DNA of 64,000 bases from Linderina pennispora (lineage: Eukaryota; Kickxellomycota; Kickxellomycetes; Kickxellales; Kickxellaceae): positions 806,001-870,000 of the forward strand of contig NW_024468257.1 in NCBI RefSeq assembly GCF_002104995.1. Reading direction: 5' to 3'. The position numbers were made by a program, and so were the translations under genes. The stretch's first letter is position 1. Each line of letters opens with the position of its first letter. Below are positions 32,699 through 43,519 of this stretch, one piece after another. Below the pieces are notes generated by a model. That model was not told where the DNA came from and did no database searches. It saw nothing but the letters and a program-made list of their open reading frames with translations.

Positions 32699-33966
32699 AT
32701 GCGCATTGCATCAATCTCCCTCATCGCGTGTGCTCTCCTGGTTGCCTCTCCCGAGGTTGTGCTGGGTGCAGAGAAGACCAGCCCTGGCAAGACTGTCACA
32801 CAGGGGACTAGTGCGAAGGCTCCTGCCAATTCTGTGCCGGGTCAGGGTCAAGCTGGAGTCACTGCTGGCACGAAGACTGGTGCTCCGGTGACCAGCAGCA
32901 AGAAGGGTGGCACAGGCAAGAAGAAGGGTGGCAGCAACAAGAACAACGGTGCAGGCGGTTCCAGTAACAGTAGTGCTCCCTCTGGATCAGGCACCGGCGC
33001 TGAGTCCTCTGGAAACACTTCTGGCACTGGCAATGGACCGACCAAAACTACTGCGCCCTTCAAAACCAACAGCATGTGCCCAACAGGCGTGCCGTCATGC
33101 TCAACTCCAGCGAAGCAGAATAAGGCGGATTCCTGCTGCTACGAGGAGTACGGGCTGCATGTTCTCTCGCAACAGTGGGTTGTGAACCATGGTCCAGACG
33201 ACAAATTTACGCTGCATGGCCTGTGGCCAAACAAATGCAATAACAACTCCGCTCCTAGTTCTGGGTGCGACAAAAGTCGGAAGGGTAGCCTCAGTTCAGT
33301 CGGTCGTTTCGGCAGAGCCCAATCTTGTGAAAAGCATGGATACGTACTGGCAGTCGGCTATCAGCAGCACTAGCAATGACAAGTTCTGGACTGACGAGTG
33401 GAACAAGCACGACACTTGTACCACAACCCTTGATCCCAAGTGTTTCGGGAGAAACTACTCCGAACCAGGGCATCATCAAGTACTTCTCCAACGCCATCCG
33501 CCTCCACATGCAATACGACTATGTGGCCGATTTGGCGGCAAGCGGAATTCACCCGGACAGCAAGAATCCTGTCGATCCAGCAAAGTTCAAGGCTGCAATT
33601 AGGGCTAAGCGCAACATTGATGTGCGTCTCAGGTGTTCAGAAGCTGGCGGAAAGGAGACTCTGGATGAGATCTGGACCTACTTCAACGTGGAGCTGACAA
33701 GCAACTATATTCCTACAGCTGCCAAGGGCAAGGATTCGTGCACTAAGCCCTTCTACTTCCCTGAGAAGCGACTAGCCGCCCCCGCTCCCTCTTCTTCCAC
33801 ACCATCCTCGTCATCTTCTTCCAAGCAGCCTGCTCAACCTGCACAGCCTGTGAACCCTGCACAACCACCTAAGCCTGCCAAATCTACTAAGCAGACCAAG
33901 CCCGCTAAATCCACGAAGCCTGCTAAATCCACGAAGCCCGCTAAGCCCGCAGGTGGTTCAAAATAA
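32699..33966 (+). CDS. secreted ribonuclease T2 family protein (copy 2) with low-complexity arms
   Basis: Starts with a signal peptide (MRIASISLIACALLVAS). A ~110-residue Gly/Ser/Lys/Thr-rich arm precedes the RNase T2 domain. The domain shows SCCYEEYGLHVLSQQW, CAS I FTLHGLWPNKC and CAS II FWTDEWNKHDTC, so the two histidines and the glutamate are kept, but the usual glycine after His is aspartate. YFSNAIRLHMQYDY and CTKPFYFPEK near the end match the family. The C-terminus is a Pro/Lys-rich tail of PAKSTK-type repeats that may bind polyanions or cell wall. Two single-base removals, one between about 33285 and 33330 and one near 33470, give ~421 residues. Likely a local duplicate of copy 1 with added arms. 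Confidence 0.82.
33860..33958 (+). repeat. degenerate repeat encoding Pro-Ala-Lys-Ser-Thr-Lys units
   Basis: Near-exact copies of an 18-nt unit (CCTGCTAAATCCACGAAG and variants) encode the PAKSTK tail of RNase T2 copy 2. Confidence 0.85.
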
Positions 33967-34537
33967 GCTGTTCTCACTTGACCAAGCAATAGCACTAGAA
34001 TATTTTGTCAAAGCGCTGTATCGTCTGAATAATTGTTACAATATTACCACACTTTTACACAGTATATGGCAGCCACATTTGCTACACAGCGGCTCGAATA
34101 AGGTAAAGGTGAGCTGCATGCGCACGGCAGCACAGCTGTACGTGGGAGTGTGAGCATAGTATTTAGCAATCCCATGGTAGAAAGACTAGCACAACAAAAA
34201 GTCAGGCAAAGAAAATAGGATGTGCGTATCTACATGAAAGAGATGCACGGAGAGGAAACGAGCGGCGGCATCAAAGAACAGGATAATGGCATGGATGGTG
34301 GGCAAATAAAGAAGGACTGCGGTTCACAGGGTGCGTCTTCCAGTCTGCTCAGAGTCAGCGGCAGGTATTACAAGCCAACATAAGAATACAGGGACCTCCT
34401 CGGCCCACTCGACCAGAGCCACCTTCACATCTGGCGTGGTTTATTAATAAACACATCCCGAAAACATCATATATCGATATATTAGTTGAGTACAGCCAGC
34501 TCTGCCATAGTGCAAACCCAACTAGACACAGGGTAGG
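33967..34537. other. intergenic region
   Basis: About 570 bp between convergent 3' ends of RNase T2 copy 2 and the unrecognised acidic-protein gene. No gene seen. Confidence 0.5.
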
Positions 34538-35683
34538 TTAGCTTTGGAGAAGCCGAAGGCGCATTGGCTCTTTGTATCGCTGGCTGTAATCATCGTTATA
34601 GAATCTAATGCAACCCACAGATGCCTTGGCCCACTCACACATTGCAAACACAGATCCACCCCACCTGGTGAACAGAACATCGTTGCCGTCGTAGTTGATC
34701 TGGAGGCGGTCTGATGGCTCAGGCAGCTCGGGAGAAACGCGAATATCGTTCATACCGTCATCCGGGCAGCACAAGTACTGGCCGTTGTGTGTCAGGTAAA
34801 GGATCTCATCAATTGTTTCGCAGGAAAACACATCGCTATGACCAGGGTTAGCCATTAGCGCACCATCGAACACATTGATTCCGTCCTGTTCAGGCTCATA
34901 CTCGTCGTCACTCTCCTCTTCCTCATCGTCATCGTTCTCCTCTTCTTCATCGTCATCGCGTGGAATGATAAATGAAAACTGCTCGCCGTCAGCCACCTCG
35001 TCGCCGTCCTCATTCCTGAGCCTGAACTCTCCGTTCAGCAGGCGCCTGGGTGGTTGGCGCTCCCTGAACTTTCTATCCACTTCGTTCAAGTCGTTGATCG
35101 CAGCGATGTCCTTCCTGACAGACAGAATGACTTTCCAGCTGAGAGCTTCTGGAAAAAGTGTGGCTGTTGTCGATGTTGCTGGAATCAACACACTGGTAGG
35201 TTTCATCTTTGTACACGATGAAGAAGTGGTTGCAGCAGCCTTCAGTGGTTTTAGTTATCTCGGCAAACTGCTCGAGATTTTTCTCCTTGTAGTAATGGAC
35301 AATAGCGTTGGCCTCGGTTGTGTTTCCGTATATGTCGCCGATTTTGTCTTCATGGACAAAGTAAAGGACTGGCGGCTCAGAGTTGAACTTTAGGCCATTG
35401 CGTTCAGATAGGGCTCTCCAGTGATGGGCACCGAAACCGCCATAGAAGAAAGCCTGCATAATGTAGTTTCTGGAGATGTAGTCGCACTTCATCGGACCGT
35501 CGGGCACATTGTGGATTGTGAAATACCCGGTCTCGAAACACAAAAAACGGATCCTCCGAAGCACTGCGCTGTTCTATTGCCTGCTGCTCGGTTTCAACAT
35601 CAATGAACGTAGTATTGGTATCGACAAAACAAGTGGGGATGTCTGTCGCGGTTAACGTGAGCTGGAACAAAAACGGTGAGCAT
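34538..35683 (-). CDS. unrecognised protein with central acidic run
   Basis: I do not recognise this protein. Three single-base removals (near 35671, 35533 and 35150) merge three overlapping frames into one of ~380 residues starting MLTVF at 35683. The N-terminal two thirds look like a folded domain with aromatic and cysteine residues: GYFTIHNVPDGPMKCDYISR, FFYGGFGAHHWRAL, LYFVHEDKIGDIYGN and CCNHFFIVYKDETYQCVD. A strongly acidic run of Asp/Glu occupies ~230-265, followed by LYLTHNGQYLCCPDDG and TRWGGSVFAMCEWA. No signal peptide or membrane segment is evident. A TATAAA box on the minus strand at 35747-35752 supports the start. The three breaks fit the insertion pattern elsewhere in the window. 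Function unknown. Confidence 0.6.
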
Positions 35684-35746
35684 AGGTGAAAAAAGCGAAA
35701 GATAGAGAGGAAAATATGATTTGGTTGCCAGAAGGTTTGCGTGGAG

Positions 35747-35752
35747 TTTATA
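35747..35752 (-). promoter_or_regulatory. TATA box of the unrecognised acidic-protein gene
   Basis: On the minus strand this reads TATAAA, about 65 nt upstream of the proposed ATG at 35683. Confidence 0.45.
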
Positions 35753-36368
35753 ACCGCCCAAAAGCAGGCAATGGCTGCGGAAGTGAGCCTTTTTCACAGA
35801 ATCAGCAGATTGGGGGGATTGCTGTATGCTTTCCGCAAAGGTCAGGATTGGCAGTTGCGTGTTTAGAAGGGTACAACGGTTGGTAGGCCATGTTTTCATC
35901 TGGAGAGCACAAGTGGGCAACGCAGCATATTTTGCATTTAGTAATGTGTGCGAGACAGCGTGCATACAGTGTGGATATGAAAGGCCATCTACAAGATTTT
36001 ATGATATGCAGATTTGGAGTGTAGCTATTAACATTACTTCCTAGACTAGAGCGCACCTAGTAAGTAAAATGGCGGCCATGATGTCCTGTGCACAGCCGAC
36101 TGAGGACTTTGTAGGGTGTACAATCCCCACCCTCACCATGTATCTTCTGGCTTGCACTCCAAAGCCTCAAAAACACCCATGGACAGAATGCAAATTAAAT
36201 CACCATCACAAAATTGGATTTTCTTTCCGCACTGGGGCTAAGCGGACCGCGAAAAATGTTATGAACCCCCACGGGCTCCTGTCAACACTGGCCATTCTTT
36301 GTTTCCTCGTCTTATTTTCTGCATACATTTCTTGAATTTACATTAGCAGAGATATTTTTTATCCAAAC
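35753..36368. other. divergent intergenic region upstream of HTS1
   Basis: About 615 bp between two divergent starts. No further gene found. Confidence 0.5.
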
Positions 36369-38081
36369 ATGAGCGAAATTGAGCAGCTGAAGAAACAGGT
36401 AGAAGCGCAGGGTGGCGTTGTGCGCCAGCTCAAGGCGGACAAGGCGGACAAGGCCGCGATCGACGAGCAGGTCAAGGTTCTTCTGAGCCTGAAGGACAAG
36501 CTGCGCATTGCTTCGGGCGAGCCTGCGTCCGGCAGCAAGAGCGCAAAGTCATTCTCGCTCAAGACTCCAAAGGTAAAAAGAAGTTTTCCCTTCCTCAAAA
36601 CAACAGCGCCACCATTGCATTATGAGTGAGTCACTAAATGCGTTGCATGTAGGGCACGAAGGACTATACGGCCAAGGAGATGTCTGTGCGCTCCAAGATT
36701 TTCTCGACCATCACCTCGGTGTTTGAGAAGCACGGAGCAGTGACTATTGATACGCCGGTGTTTGAGCTGAAGGAGATCCTGACGGGCAAGTACGGAGAGG
36801 ACAGCAAGCTGATCTACGATCTGAAGGACCAGGGCGGCGAGGAGTGCTCGCTGCGGTACGATCTGACAGTGCCGTTTGCGCGCCACGTGGCCATGAACGG
36901 CATCTCCAACGTCAAGCGGTTCCAGATCGCCAAGGTGTATCGCCGTGACCAGCCGGCAATGACCAAGGGGCGGATGCGTGAATTCTACCAGTGCGATTAC
37001 GATATTGCCGGGCAGTACGACGCGATGATTCCCGACGCCGAGTGCGTGCGTGTAGCCGTCGAGGTGCTGACGAGCCTGGATGTGGGCAGCTTTGTGATCA
37101 AGATCAACCACCGCAAGATCCTGGATGCTATCTTCGAGGTGTCGGGTGTGCCCGAGGACAAGATCCGCACGATTTCGTCGGCTGTCGATAAGCTGGATAA
37201 GCTGCCGTGGGCGGACGTCAAGAAGGAGATGACGGAGGAGAAGGGGCTGGACGAGAGCGTGGCGGACAAGATTGGCGAGTACGTGAGGCTGAGTGGACGC
37301 GAGGAGCTGCTTGACAAGCTGCGTGCCCTGCCTGAGCTGATGGCAAGCAGCAAGGCGCAGGAGGGTGTGGCCGACATGGACCTGTTCTTCAAGTACGCCA
37401 AGATCTACAACATCCTGGACTACGTGTCGTTCGATATGTCGCTGGCCCGCGGTCTGGACTACTACACAGGCATCATCTACGAGGCGGTTCTTACCGAGGA
37501 AAATGTGCGGCCGACCGAGGCCCAGCCGACAGCAACCGGGGCCAAGGAGGTGAAGGAGGGCGGTGAGATCGACGAGTCACAGGTGCGCGTCGGGTCGATT
37601 GCGGCTGGTGGCCGGTACGACGAGCTGGTGGGTATGTTCTCTGCGGCGCGGCGCGGCGGCAAGGCCAAGGGCAAGAACAGCAATGTCCCGTGCGTGGGCA
37701 TTTCCTTTGGTGTCGAGCGCATTTACTCCATCGTCATGTCCAGGCTGCCGGCGGAGACCATCAAGGCCAACAAGACGCAGGTGTACGTCATCAGTCTGAG
37801 AGACGGGCTGATTGAGGAGCGCCTTGAAGATTGCGACTGAGCTGTGGGATGCCGGCATTCCGGCCGAGTTCACCTACAAGGTCAAGCCGCGTCTGCAGTC
37901 ACAGTACAACACGTGCGACCAGGAGGTCATCCCGTGGGCTGTGCTCATCGGCAGCGATGAGGTCGCTAGCGGCAACGTCAAGATTAAGAACATGGCCGTC
38001 AAGGTCGAGGGCGAGGAGGGCGGCGTCACCGTCAAGCGGAGCGACATGATCAGCGAGCTCAAGCAGCGCCTCGGTCTGTAA
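36369..38081 (+). CDS. HTS1: histidyl-tRNA synthetase with N-terminal WHEP domain
   Basis: Charges tRNA-His with histidine. Two exons, 36369-36572 and 36653-38081, 80-nt intron. The first exon (68 residues) encodes a WHEP-like helical hairpin of the [16 protein letters not shown] type and ends SLKTPK; the second opens [10 protein letters not shown]. Class II motifs follow: [31 protein letters not shown] (motif 2 region), [12 protein letters not shown], the His-specific ARGLDYYTG, and GGRYDEL with GVERIYSI (motif 3). The C-terminal anticodon-binding domain lies after one base to be removed near 37824; then the protein is 543 residues. No N-terminal mitochondrial presequence is seen in front of the WHEP domain, so any mitochondrial form would need another start. 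Confidence 0.96.
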
Positions 38082-38277
38082 ACGAGGAGATTAAAGTTTG
38101 GGATTAATGGATTTTTGCTTGCTTGAAAATTATTAGTTGCCTTATCACATACAGATTAGCAGTCCCAAGGAGTATCGGAGAGAGCAGCACTCTGGTAACA
38201 ACGAGCCCTTGCCTCTTGTAATATTCCCCAATTCGCCTTCTCAATTCCACCTCACTCTTTTACAGTTTTGTGTACAA

Positions 38278-39201
38278 ATGGCGCAGAGGTTGTCAAAGGT
38301 ATGCGCTCTAATTTCGAATGGTCCGACAGTAGCCCCCCACAGCTCCGATTCAGCTAACCAGCCGAATTTCCCCACCTTCTGATTTCTTAGGCATTCGCAG
38401 TGGTTGGCGCAACAGCAGCAACCGCCCTGGTTTCGACCTCGACGGTTCTGGCCGAAGCCGGCAACAACAACAACAACAACAAAAAGTCCATTTATGATAC
38501 TGAGCAGCGCGAGATCCCGACGCAGACCTTGGAGCCAACTCGTCTGACCGCGCTCCTTCGCGAGACTCGCGAGGAAGCCGCCCATTACTTGTCGATGGCG
38601 AAGACGCACGGGCAGATCGTGGTAGACCGGTGGATCGATACGGAGAAGCGCTTCGCGGCGCTGGTGAAGCGCACGGTGCCTGAGGGCGAGAAGCTGGCGC
38701 CGGGCATTATCTACGTGGGCGTAGCAGGCCCTGGCGGGACCAATTTTCATGCGCAAGCGCAACTTTGCTGTGCGGTACATGAGCCCGCTGCTGTTTGGCA
38801 CTGCTGCTGGGTTCTACTTTTTGCCAGGCACGTCTAACGTCATTCTGCGGAATGTGTGGGGACGGTACGGTGATCCGACAACTATCGATAAGGTGAAGCA
38901 GCAGTGGGAGGACGTGAAGCAGGCGCAGAGGGATGCGCGCGGAAAGGTCACCGAGGCTGTGCAGGAGCTGAGGATGTCGCTGCAGGAGGGCCGTGGATAT
39001 GCGGCCAAGACGGCCAAGGAGATTGCCGACAAGACGCCCGAGCCCGTGAAGCAGGTGGTCGAGGACGTCCAGAAGAAGGCGGTCGAGGTTACCAAGGATA
39101 TCAGCGCCAAGGTCGCCGACAAGAAGGACCAGATCGTCGAGGCGGTCAAGGACAAGGCTGCGTCGCTCCCGATCGGCTTCACCGACAATTCGTCAAAGTA
39201 G
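38278..39201 (+). CDS. MICOS complex subunit, MIC26/MIC27 (apolipoprotein O-like) type
   Basis: Inner-membrane protein of the mitochondrial contact site complex that shapes cristae. Exons 38278-38298 and 38391-39201, 92-nt intron; one base near 38730 must be removed to join the frames, giving 276 residues. Two hydrophobic segments, GIIYVGVAGLAG and LLFGTAAGFYFLPG, flank a short basic turn (MRKRNFAVRY), the arrangement of ApoO-like MICOS subunits. The C-terminal ~110 residues form an amphipathic Lys/Glu-rich helix with repeating patterns such as VEDVQKKAVEVTKDI. The N-terminus has a poly-Asn run (38463-38480). MIC26 versus MIC27 cannot be settled by eye. Confidence 0.8.
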
Positions 39202-39240
39202 AATCTGCCACATACCAATATACCACCACTCCCACCCCAC

Positions 39241-39274
39241 CATGTGTGCATGTGCATATGCATGTGCATGCGTA
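39241..39274. repeat. alternating pyrimidine-purine tract (TG/CA-rich)
   Basis: 34 consecutive bases alternate strictly between pyrimidine and purine (CATGTGTGCATG... ending CGTA), built of TGTGCA-like units. Such tracts can adopt Z-DNA. It sits between the convergent 3' ends of the MICOS gene and RPS22. Confidence 0.85.
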
Positions 39275-39352
39275 TTTGTGAAGGCTTGACCATTTATTTG
39301 ACATAGCAATCATTCACAGAGGTAAATGCGCGATCACGCAGCATAGAGCGCT

Positions 39353-39745
39353 TTAGTAGAAGTAGCCAAGGATCTTGCCACCCATGTGACGGCGACGGGC
39401 CTCCTCGTGGTCCATGATACCGGCCGAGGTGGTGAGGACGATGAAGCCGAACTGGCGCGACGGCAAGAGATCAGCAACCCACTGCTCAATGTCCGAAACC
39501 TTGATCGGGAAGCGGGGCGAGATGACGCCGCACTTGTTCAGGCGACCGTTGAGCTGGACAACGATCTTGCCGGCGCGGTGGTCGTCGATGATCTCGAACT
39601 CACCAATGTAGCCGTGCTTCTGCATGACCGACAGGAACTTGATGATGACCTTCGAGCTGGGGCGGACCATGACCTGGCGCTTGCCACGCTTCTCGGCGTT
39701 GCTCATGCTCTTGAGGCAGTCGTTAAGGACGGAGACGCGGACCAT
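39353..39745 (-). CDS. RPS22: 40S ribosomal protein uS8 (RPS22/RPS15a)
   Basis: Complete 130-residue single-exon ribosomal protein of the small subunit platform. [25 protein letters not shown] at the start and [22 protein letters not shown] at the end are near-identical to uS8 across eukaryotes. Coding sequence has no intron; a leader intron is possible because a pyrimidine stretch and CAG precede the ATG by a few bases. Confidence 0.98.
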   Translation of the reverse strand: MVRVSVLNDCLKSMSNAEKRGKRQVMVRPSSKVIIKFLSVMQKHGYIGEFEIIDDHRAGKIVVQLNGRLNKCGVISPRFPIKVSDIEQWVADLLPSRQFGFIVLTTSAGIMDHEEARRRHMGGKILGYFY

Positions 39746-40212
39746 TTTCTCTGCTTTTTAAATGGGATCTAGAACAAGCAGAACAGCAGCAAGTTTGGTG
39801 TTTAGTGGACAGACACAGGGCGCAGGAATTTTCTCAGTTTCTCGTTCTTCGGTGCGCAATGCAGGAAAATGCAAATGCGCAGTCCGAGGCCAAATTAGCA
39901 TGGTGCACATTTAGCAGAATGGTAGTCACGAAAGTGCGGGAGGCAAATACGAGAAAGTGTGAGAAAACACGCCGGAATCCCAAAGTATGCTTTCAGAACT
40001 TTTTCTCGCCATCGCCTTTTTCCAGTCGCATCCATCGTTGCCCGCGTTCTGCCACCGATGCATTTTTGGGATCCGCAAAAAAAAATATCGACACTTACAT
40101 TGCTTCTAGTGGGAGGCTAAAAGTTGGAAAGAAAGCTCCACCACGCGCCGCAGATGCCTATCAAAAATATATCAAAAAAAATCACACGCAGCAAAAGCTA
40201 ATTCCTTGATCC
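39746..40212. other. intergenic region between RPS22 and folylpolyglutamate synthase
   Basis: About 470 bp; expected to hold the RPS22 promoter on the minus strand. No gene seen. Confidence 0.5.
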
Positions 40213-41800
40213 CTAGATCGATCCCTTCGCCGCATCCAGGAACCCGCCCACCAGGTGCAGGCTGCCTGCAACCAAGATATTGACTTTGGCGCCCGACTGC
40301 TCGCCGAATCTTGACTCGACGTGCTCGACCGCCTTGTTGATGGTCGCACACACAGTGGTGTCGCTGTTGCCCGACAGCTCGGACCAGATCTTAGCCGACT
40401 CCTTCTGCTGCTTCAGCTCCTCGTCATTCTCGACTGTGAAATTAACGCTGTCCACACGGTTCGACAGGTTTGGGCAGAACACCGCAGCAACGAACTTGCA
40501 CTTCTTGGTCTCACTCCACAGCGTCTCTAGCAGGGCCCTTGCGTTGCGCTCATGCGCAGCATTGAACACCAATACGCACGGGACATCGGCGGCCATTGAT
40601 GCAAACCACTTGCCACAAGCCGCCATGCTCTCGACGGTGTGTGCGCCGTCAACGTTATACGAGATGTTTGCGTGTCTGGGCGATGCAAACGTCTGGGAGC
40701 GCCCGGGCCATCTGGCGGTCCGCAGACCGTCAGCGATCCACGAGCCATTGGCAAACCTTGTGTTTGTCCGTGCTGCCCACTCCTGGCAGAGTTTGACGGC
40801 CAGCGCAGCGTTGATTGCCTGGTGCTCGCCCGGGATGCCGAGCTCCACCGAGTGGTCGAGCGGGTGGATGATCTCGATGGTTGTGTGGCGTTCCTTTGCC
40901 CGCTCCTCCAGAACCCGCAAGGCGCCGTCAGGCTGCTCGACAGAATACGCCGGCGCACCCTGCTTCATGATTCCAGCTTTGTGCCAGGCAATCTCCTCGA
41001 CTGTGTTACCCAGCGACCCCTGGTGGTCAATGCCCAGCGACGCAATTCCGCACACAACTGGCTTCTGGATAACATTGGTTGAATCGTACTCGCCACCAAC
41101 CCCGACCTCCATGATGGCCACATCGACGCTCTCCTGCAAAAACGTATGATACGCCATCAGCGTCAGGAACCGGAAATACATGGGCATGTCCGGCGACTCG
41201 GGCATGACCTTTCTGAGCTTCGGCTCCTCGGCCTTGAGCGCATTGTACACCTGGTAAAAGTACTTGGCAAACTTGTCGCTTGAAATCGGCTGCCCGTTGA
41301 TCTGGATGCGCTCGCGCACCTCGATCAAGTGCGGCGATGTGAAGAGCCCGATCTTGAGCCTGCGCCCGCTCTCTAGGTCGCTGCTCAGCAGCGAGTTGAC
41401 AAAGGCGCATGTCGAGCCCTTGCCCTTGGTGCCGGTGACGTGGATGACGTTGAGGCGGTCGAGGTCAGCTACCTTGTGGCCGATTTTCTCCACAAACGAC
41501 GCGAACTCGGGGATGCTGTACTCGTTCAAGCGGACCGCCCGACGCCTTGATCTGCTGGATGATCTGAAAGTTTGTCTGAAGGTTGTTCAAGTCCTTTACT
41601 GCGCTCTATATTAAATTCGCCGAGTAAGTATAAAATATGGTTTCCTCCGCCGGCCTTATCTCGCTTGCAGAAAGGGTGGTGCTTACCGTGTACGTTTCTG
41701 TGGACATTGTGTAAAATCTGGGCAGGGGCTTCGGCAGGGAGGGTGCAAAGAAACGTCGGCGGAGGAAGGAAAGCGAAGGAGAAATGCGATACGAGTTCAT
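40213..41800 (-). CDS. MET7: folylpolyglutamate synthase, with possible mitochondrial and cytosolic starts
   Basis: Adds gamma-glutamates to folates so they are kept in cells and used by one-carbon enzymes. Exons 41800-41687 and 41605-40213, 81-nt intron. Two in-frame starts exist. From 41800 the first 31 residues are Arg/Ser/Phe-rich with no acidic residue (SFLRRRFFAP), a good mitochondrial presequence. From 41707 (MSTETYTSAVKDLNNL) the protein would be cytosolic. The ATP-binding loop HVTGTKGKGS, the KIGLFTSPHLIEVRERI block and Mur-ligase features such as VGVGGEYDSTNV are clear. One base near 41530 must be removed to join ASGGP with LNEYSIPEF, giving 501 residues from the upstream start. Divergent from CDC50. 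Confidence 0.93.
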
Positions 41801-42313
41801 GGCCACGCCTGCTTTCGCACGCCCTATTAAAATTTTTTGCTGGTGCTCGGGGTTTGTTGGGGATTTTGTTTGGGAATAATCACAGGCAGCCGCTGTGAAG
41901 TTAGAAGGCTGCGAGGGAATCGATAAAGTCCTGGAAAACGGAGGAAAGCAGAGGGGAAAGGGGGGCTGAGCCGGGCCGGGCTGATCGCGGAGTATGAGGA
42001 GATTGCCCCCACAGTGCGCATCTTGCTTTCTCTTGCCCAGCAATGGAGCCAGTGGCCATCTGTGGCCTATGCCTGGGATCCGCTGGTTCTCCCAGGAAGC
42101 CCAGGGTCGGACCCGGCTCATAGACATGGGGAAATGCGTAGTCACGTGTACTCCCTGATGTGTTGGCTGCCAAGAGTGCAAGCGTGCTATTTTGGGAAGC
42201 CTGATGTCTAGACCATGCCGCCTGTGCCTGCAAATACGCCCGTAGTGCGGAAAACAAAAGCTTGCCTTCGTTGTCTTCAAATTTATAGCCTTTTTTCCAC
42301 ATCCCTTTTTCAA
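41801..42313. other. shared divergent promoter region, FPGS and CDC50
   Basis: About 510 bp between two divergent starts. No gene seen; a long minus-strand open frame here is only the upstream extension of the FPGS frame. Confidence 0.5.
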
Positions 42314-43519
42314 ATGGCCGGCGGAACCGAGGGCAAGAGCAAACGCCCATCCAACACAGCCTTCAAGCAGCAGCGCCTGCGCGCGTGGCAACCGCTGCTG
42401 ACGCCCAAGAGCGTGTTGCCGACGTTCTTCATTATTGGAATTATATTTGCGCCCATTGGCGGGTGGCTCCTGTGGGCATCTGAGCGCATCAACGAAATGC
42501 GCATTGACTACACGCACTGCAGCGACCTCGGCAGCGCGTTCACTGACCTGGCCTCAGACAAGTACGACTTCCGCATCCATGGGGTCGACTCGTCATCGAT
42601 TCAAAAGGCCGCAGGAGAAGTACGACACTGGACACAAATACATGTTCGATAATGTTCAACATGCCAAAGGACCTGGAGCCGACCGTGTTTCTGTATTACC
42701 GGCTGACGAATTTCTACCAGAACCACCGTCGGTATGCGCGCAGCTTCGATTCGGACCAGCTCAAGGGCAAGCACCGGAGCGCGTCGGACATCAAGGGTGG
42801 CGACTGCGACCCGCTGGATGTCCAGACCATCAATAATGTGCGGAAGCCGATTTTCCCGTGCGGCCTGATTGCCAACTCGATGTTCAACGACACGATTTCC
42901 AAGCCGTTGCTGGTGTCGCCGAGCAACTCAGACTCGCCAAACGTGACGTATGAGATGACTGATGGACGACATCTCGTGGAGCGCTGACCGCAAGCGGTTC
43001 AACCCGACCAGCTACAAGCCCGAGGATGTGTATCCACCGCCCAACTGGCGCGTGGGCGAACTGAAGGATGGGTATCCGAGCCAGAAGGTGATGCAGGACC
43101 TGGCCAGCAACCAGCACCTCCAGGTGTGGATGCGCACGGCCGGCCTCCCGACGTTCCGCAAGCTGTACATGAAGAACACGAAGGACATCATGAAGAGCGG
43201 GTTCTACCAGATTGACGTGGAGATGAACTACGACACCCGGTCGTTTGGCGGTACAAAGTCAATCGTGATTTCGACCACGTCGTTTATCGGTGGGCGCAAC
43301 CCGGTGCTGGGCATTGCCTTTATTGCTGTCGGCGGTCTGTGCGTGCTCCTGGGGTGCATCTTCACCATCAGGCACATCTACCGCCCCAGACGCCTCGGCG
43401 ACCACACGTACCTGTCGTGGAACCAGCAGGTCCAGAGCGGCCTGGCTGACAATTCGAACCCGATGTCGTCTGGCAGGCAGCAGCAGCAGGCTGGTGGCAG
43501 TATGCGCCAGCGTTTCTAA
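42314..43519 (+). CDS. Cdc50/Lem3 family beta subunit of P4-ATPase flippases
   Basis: Chaperone-like subunit needed for ER exit and activity of phospholipid flippases. Topology is as expected: N-terminal TM ([20 protein letters not shown]), a large extracytoplasmic domain, and a C-terminal TM ([20 protein letters not shown]). Family marks are [24 protein letters not shown] with [10 protein letters not shown], and the conserved cysteines in TCSIMF, DCDPLD and [13 protein letters not shown]. Three single-base removals (near 42599, 42631 and 42965) restore one 400-residue protein. Which of the paralogous subunits (Cdc50, Lem3, Crf1) it corresponds to is not clear. Confidence 0.93.
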
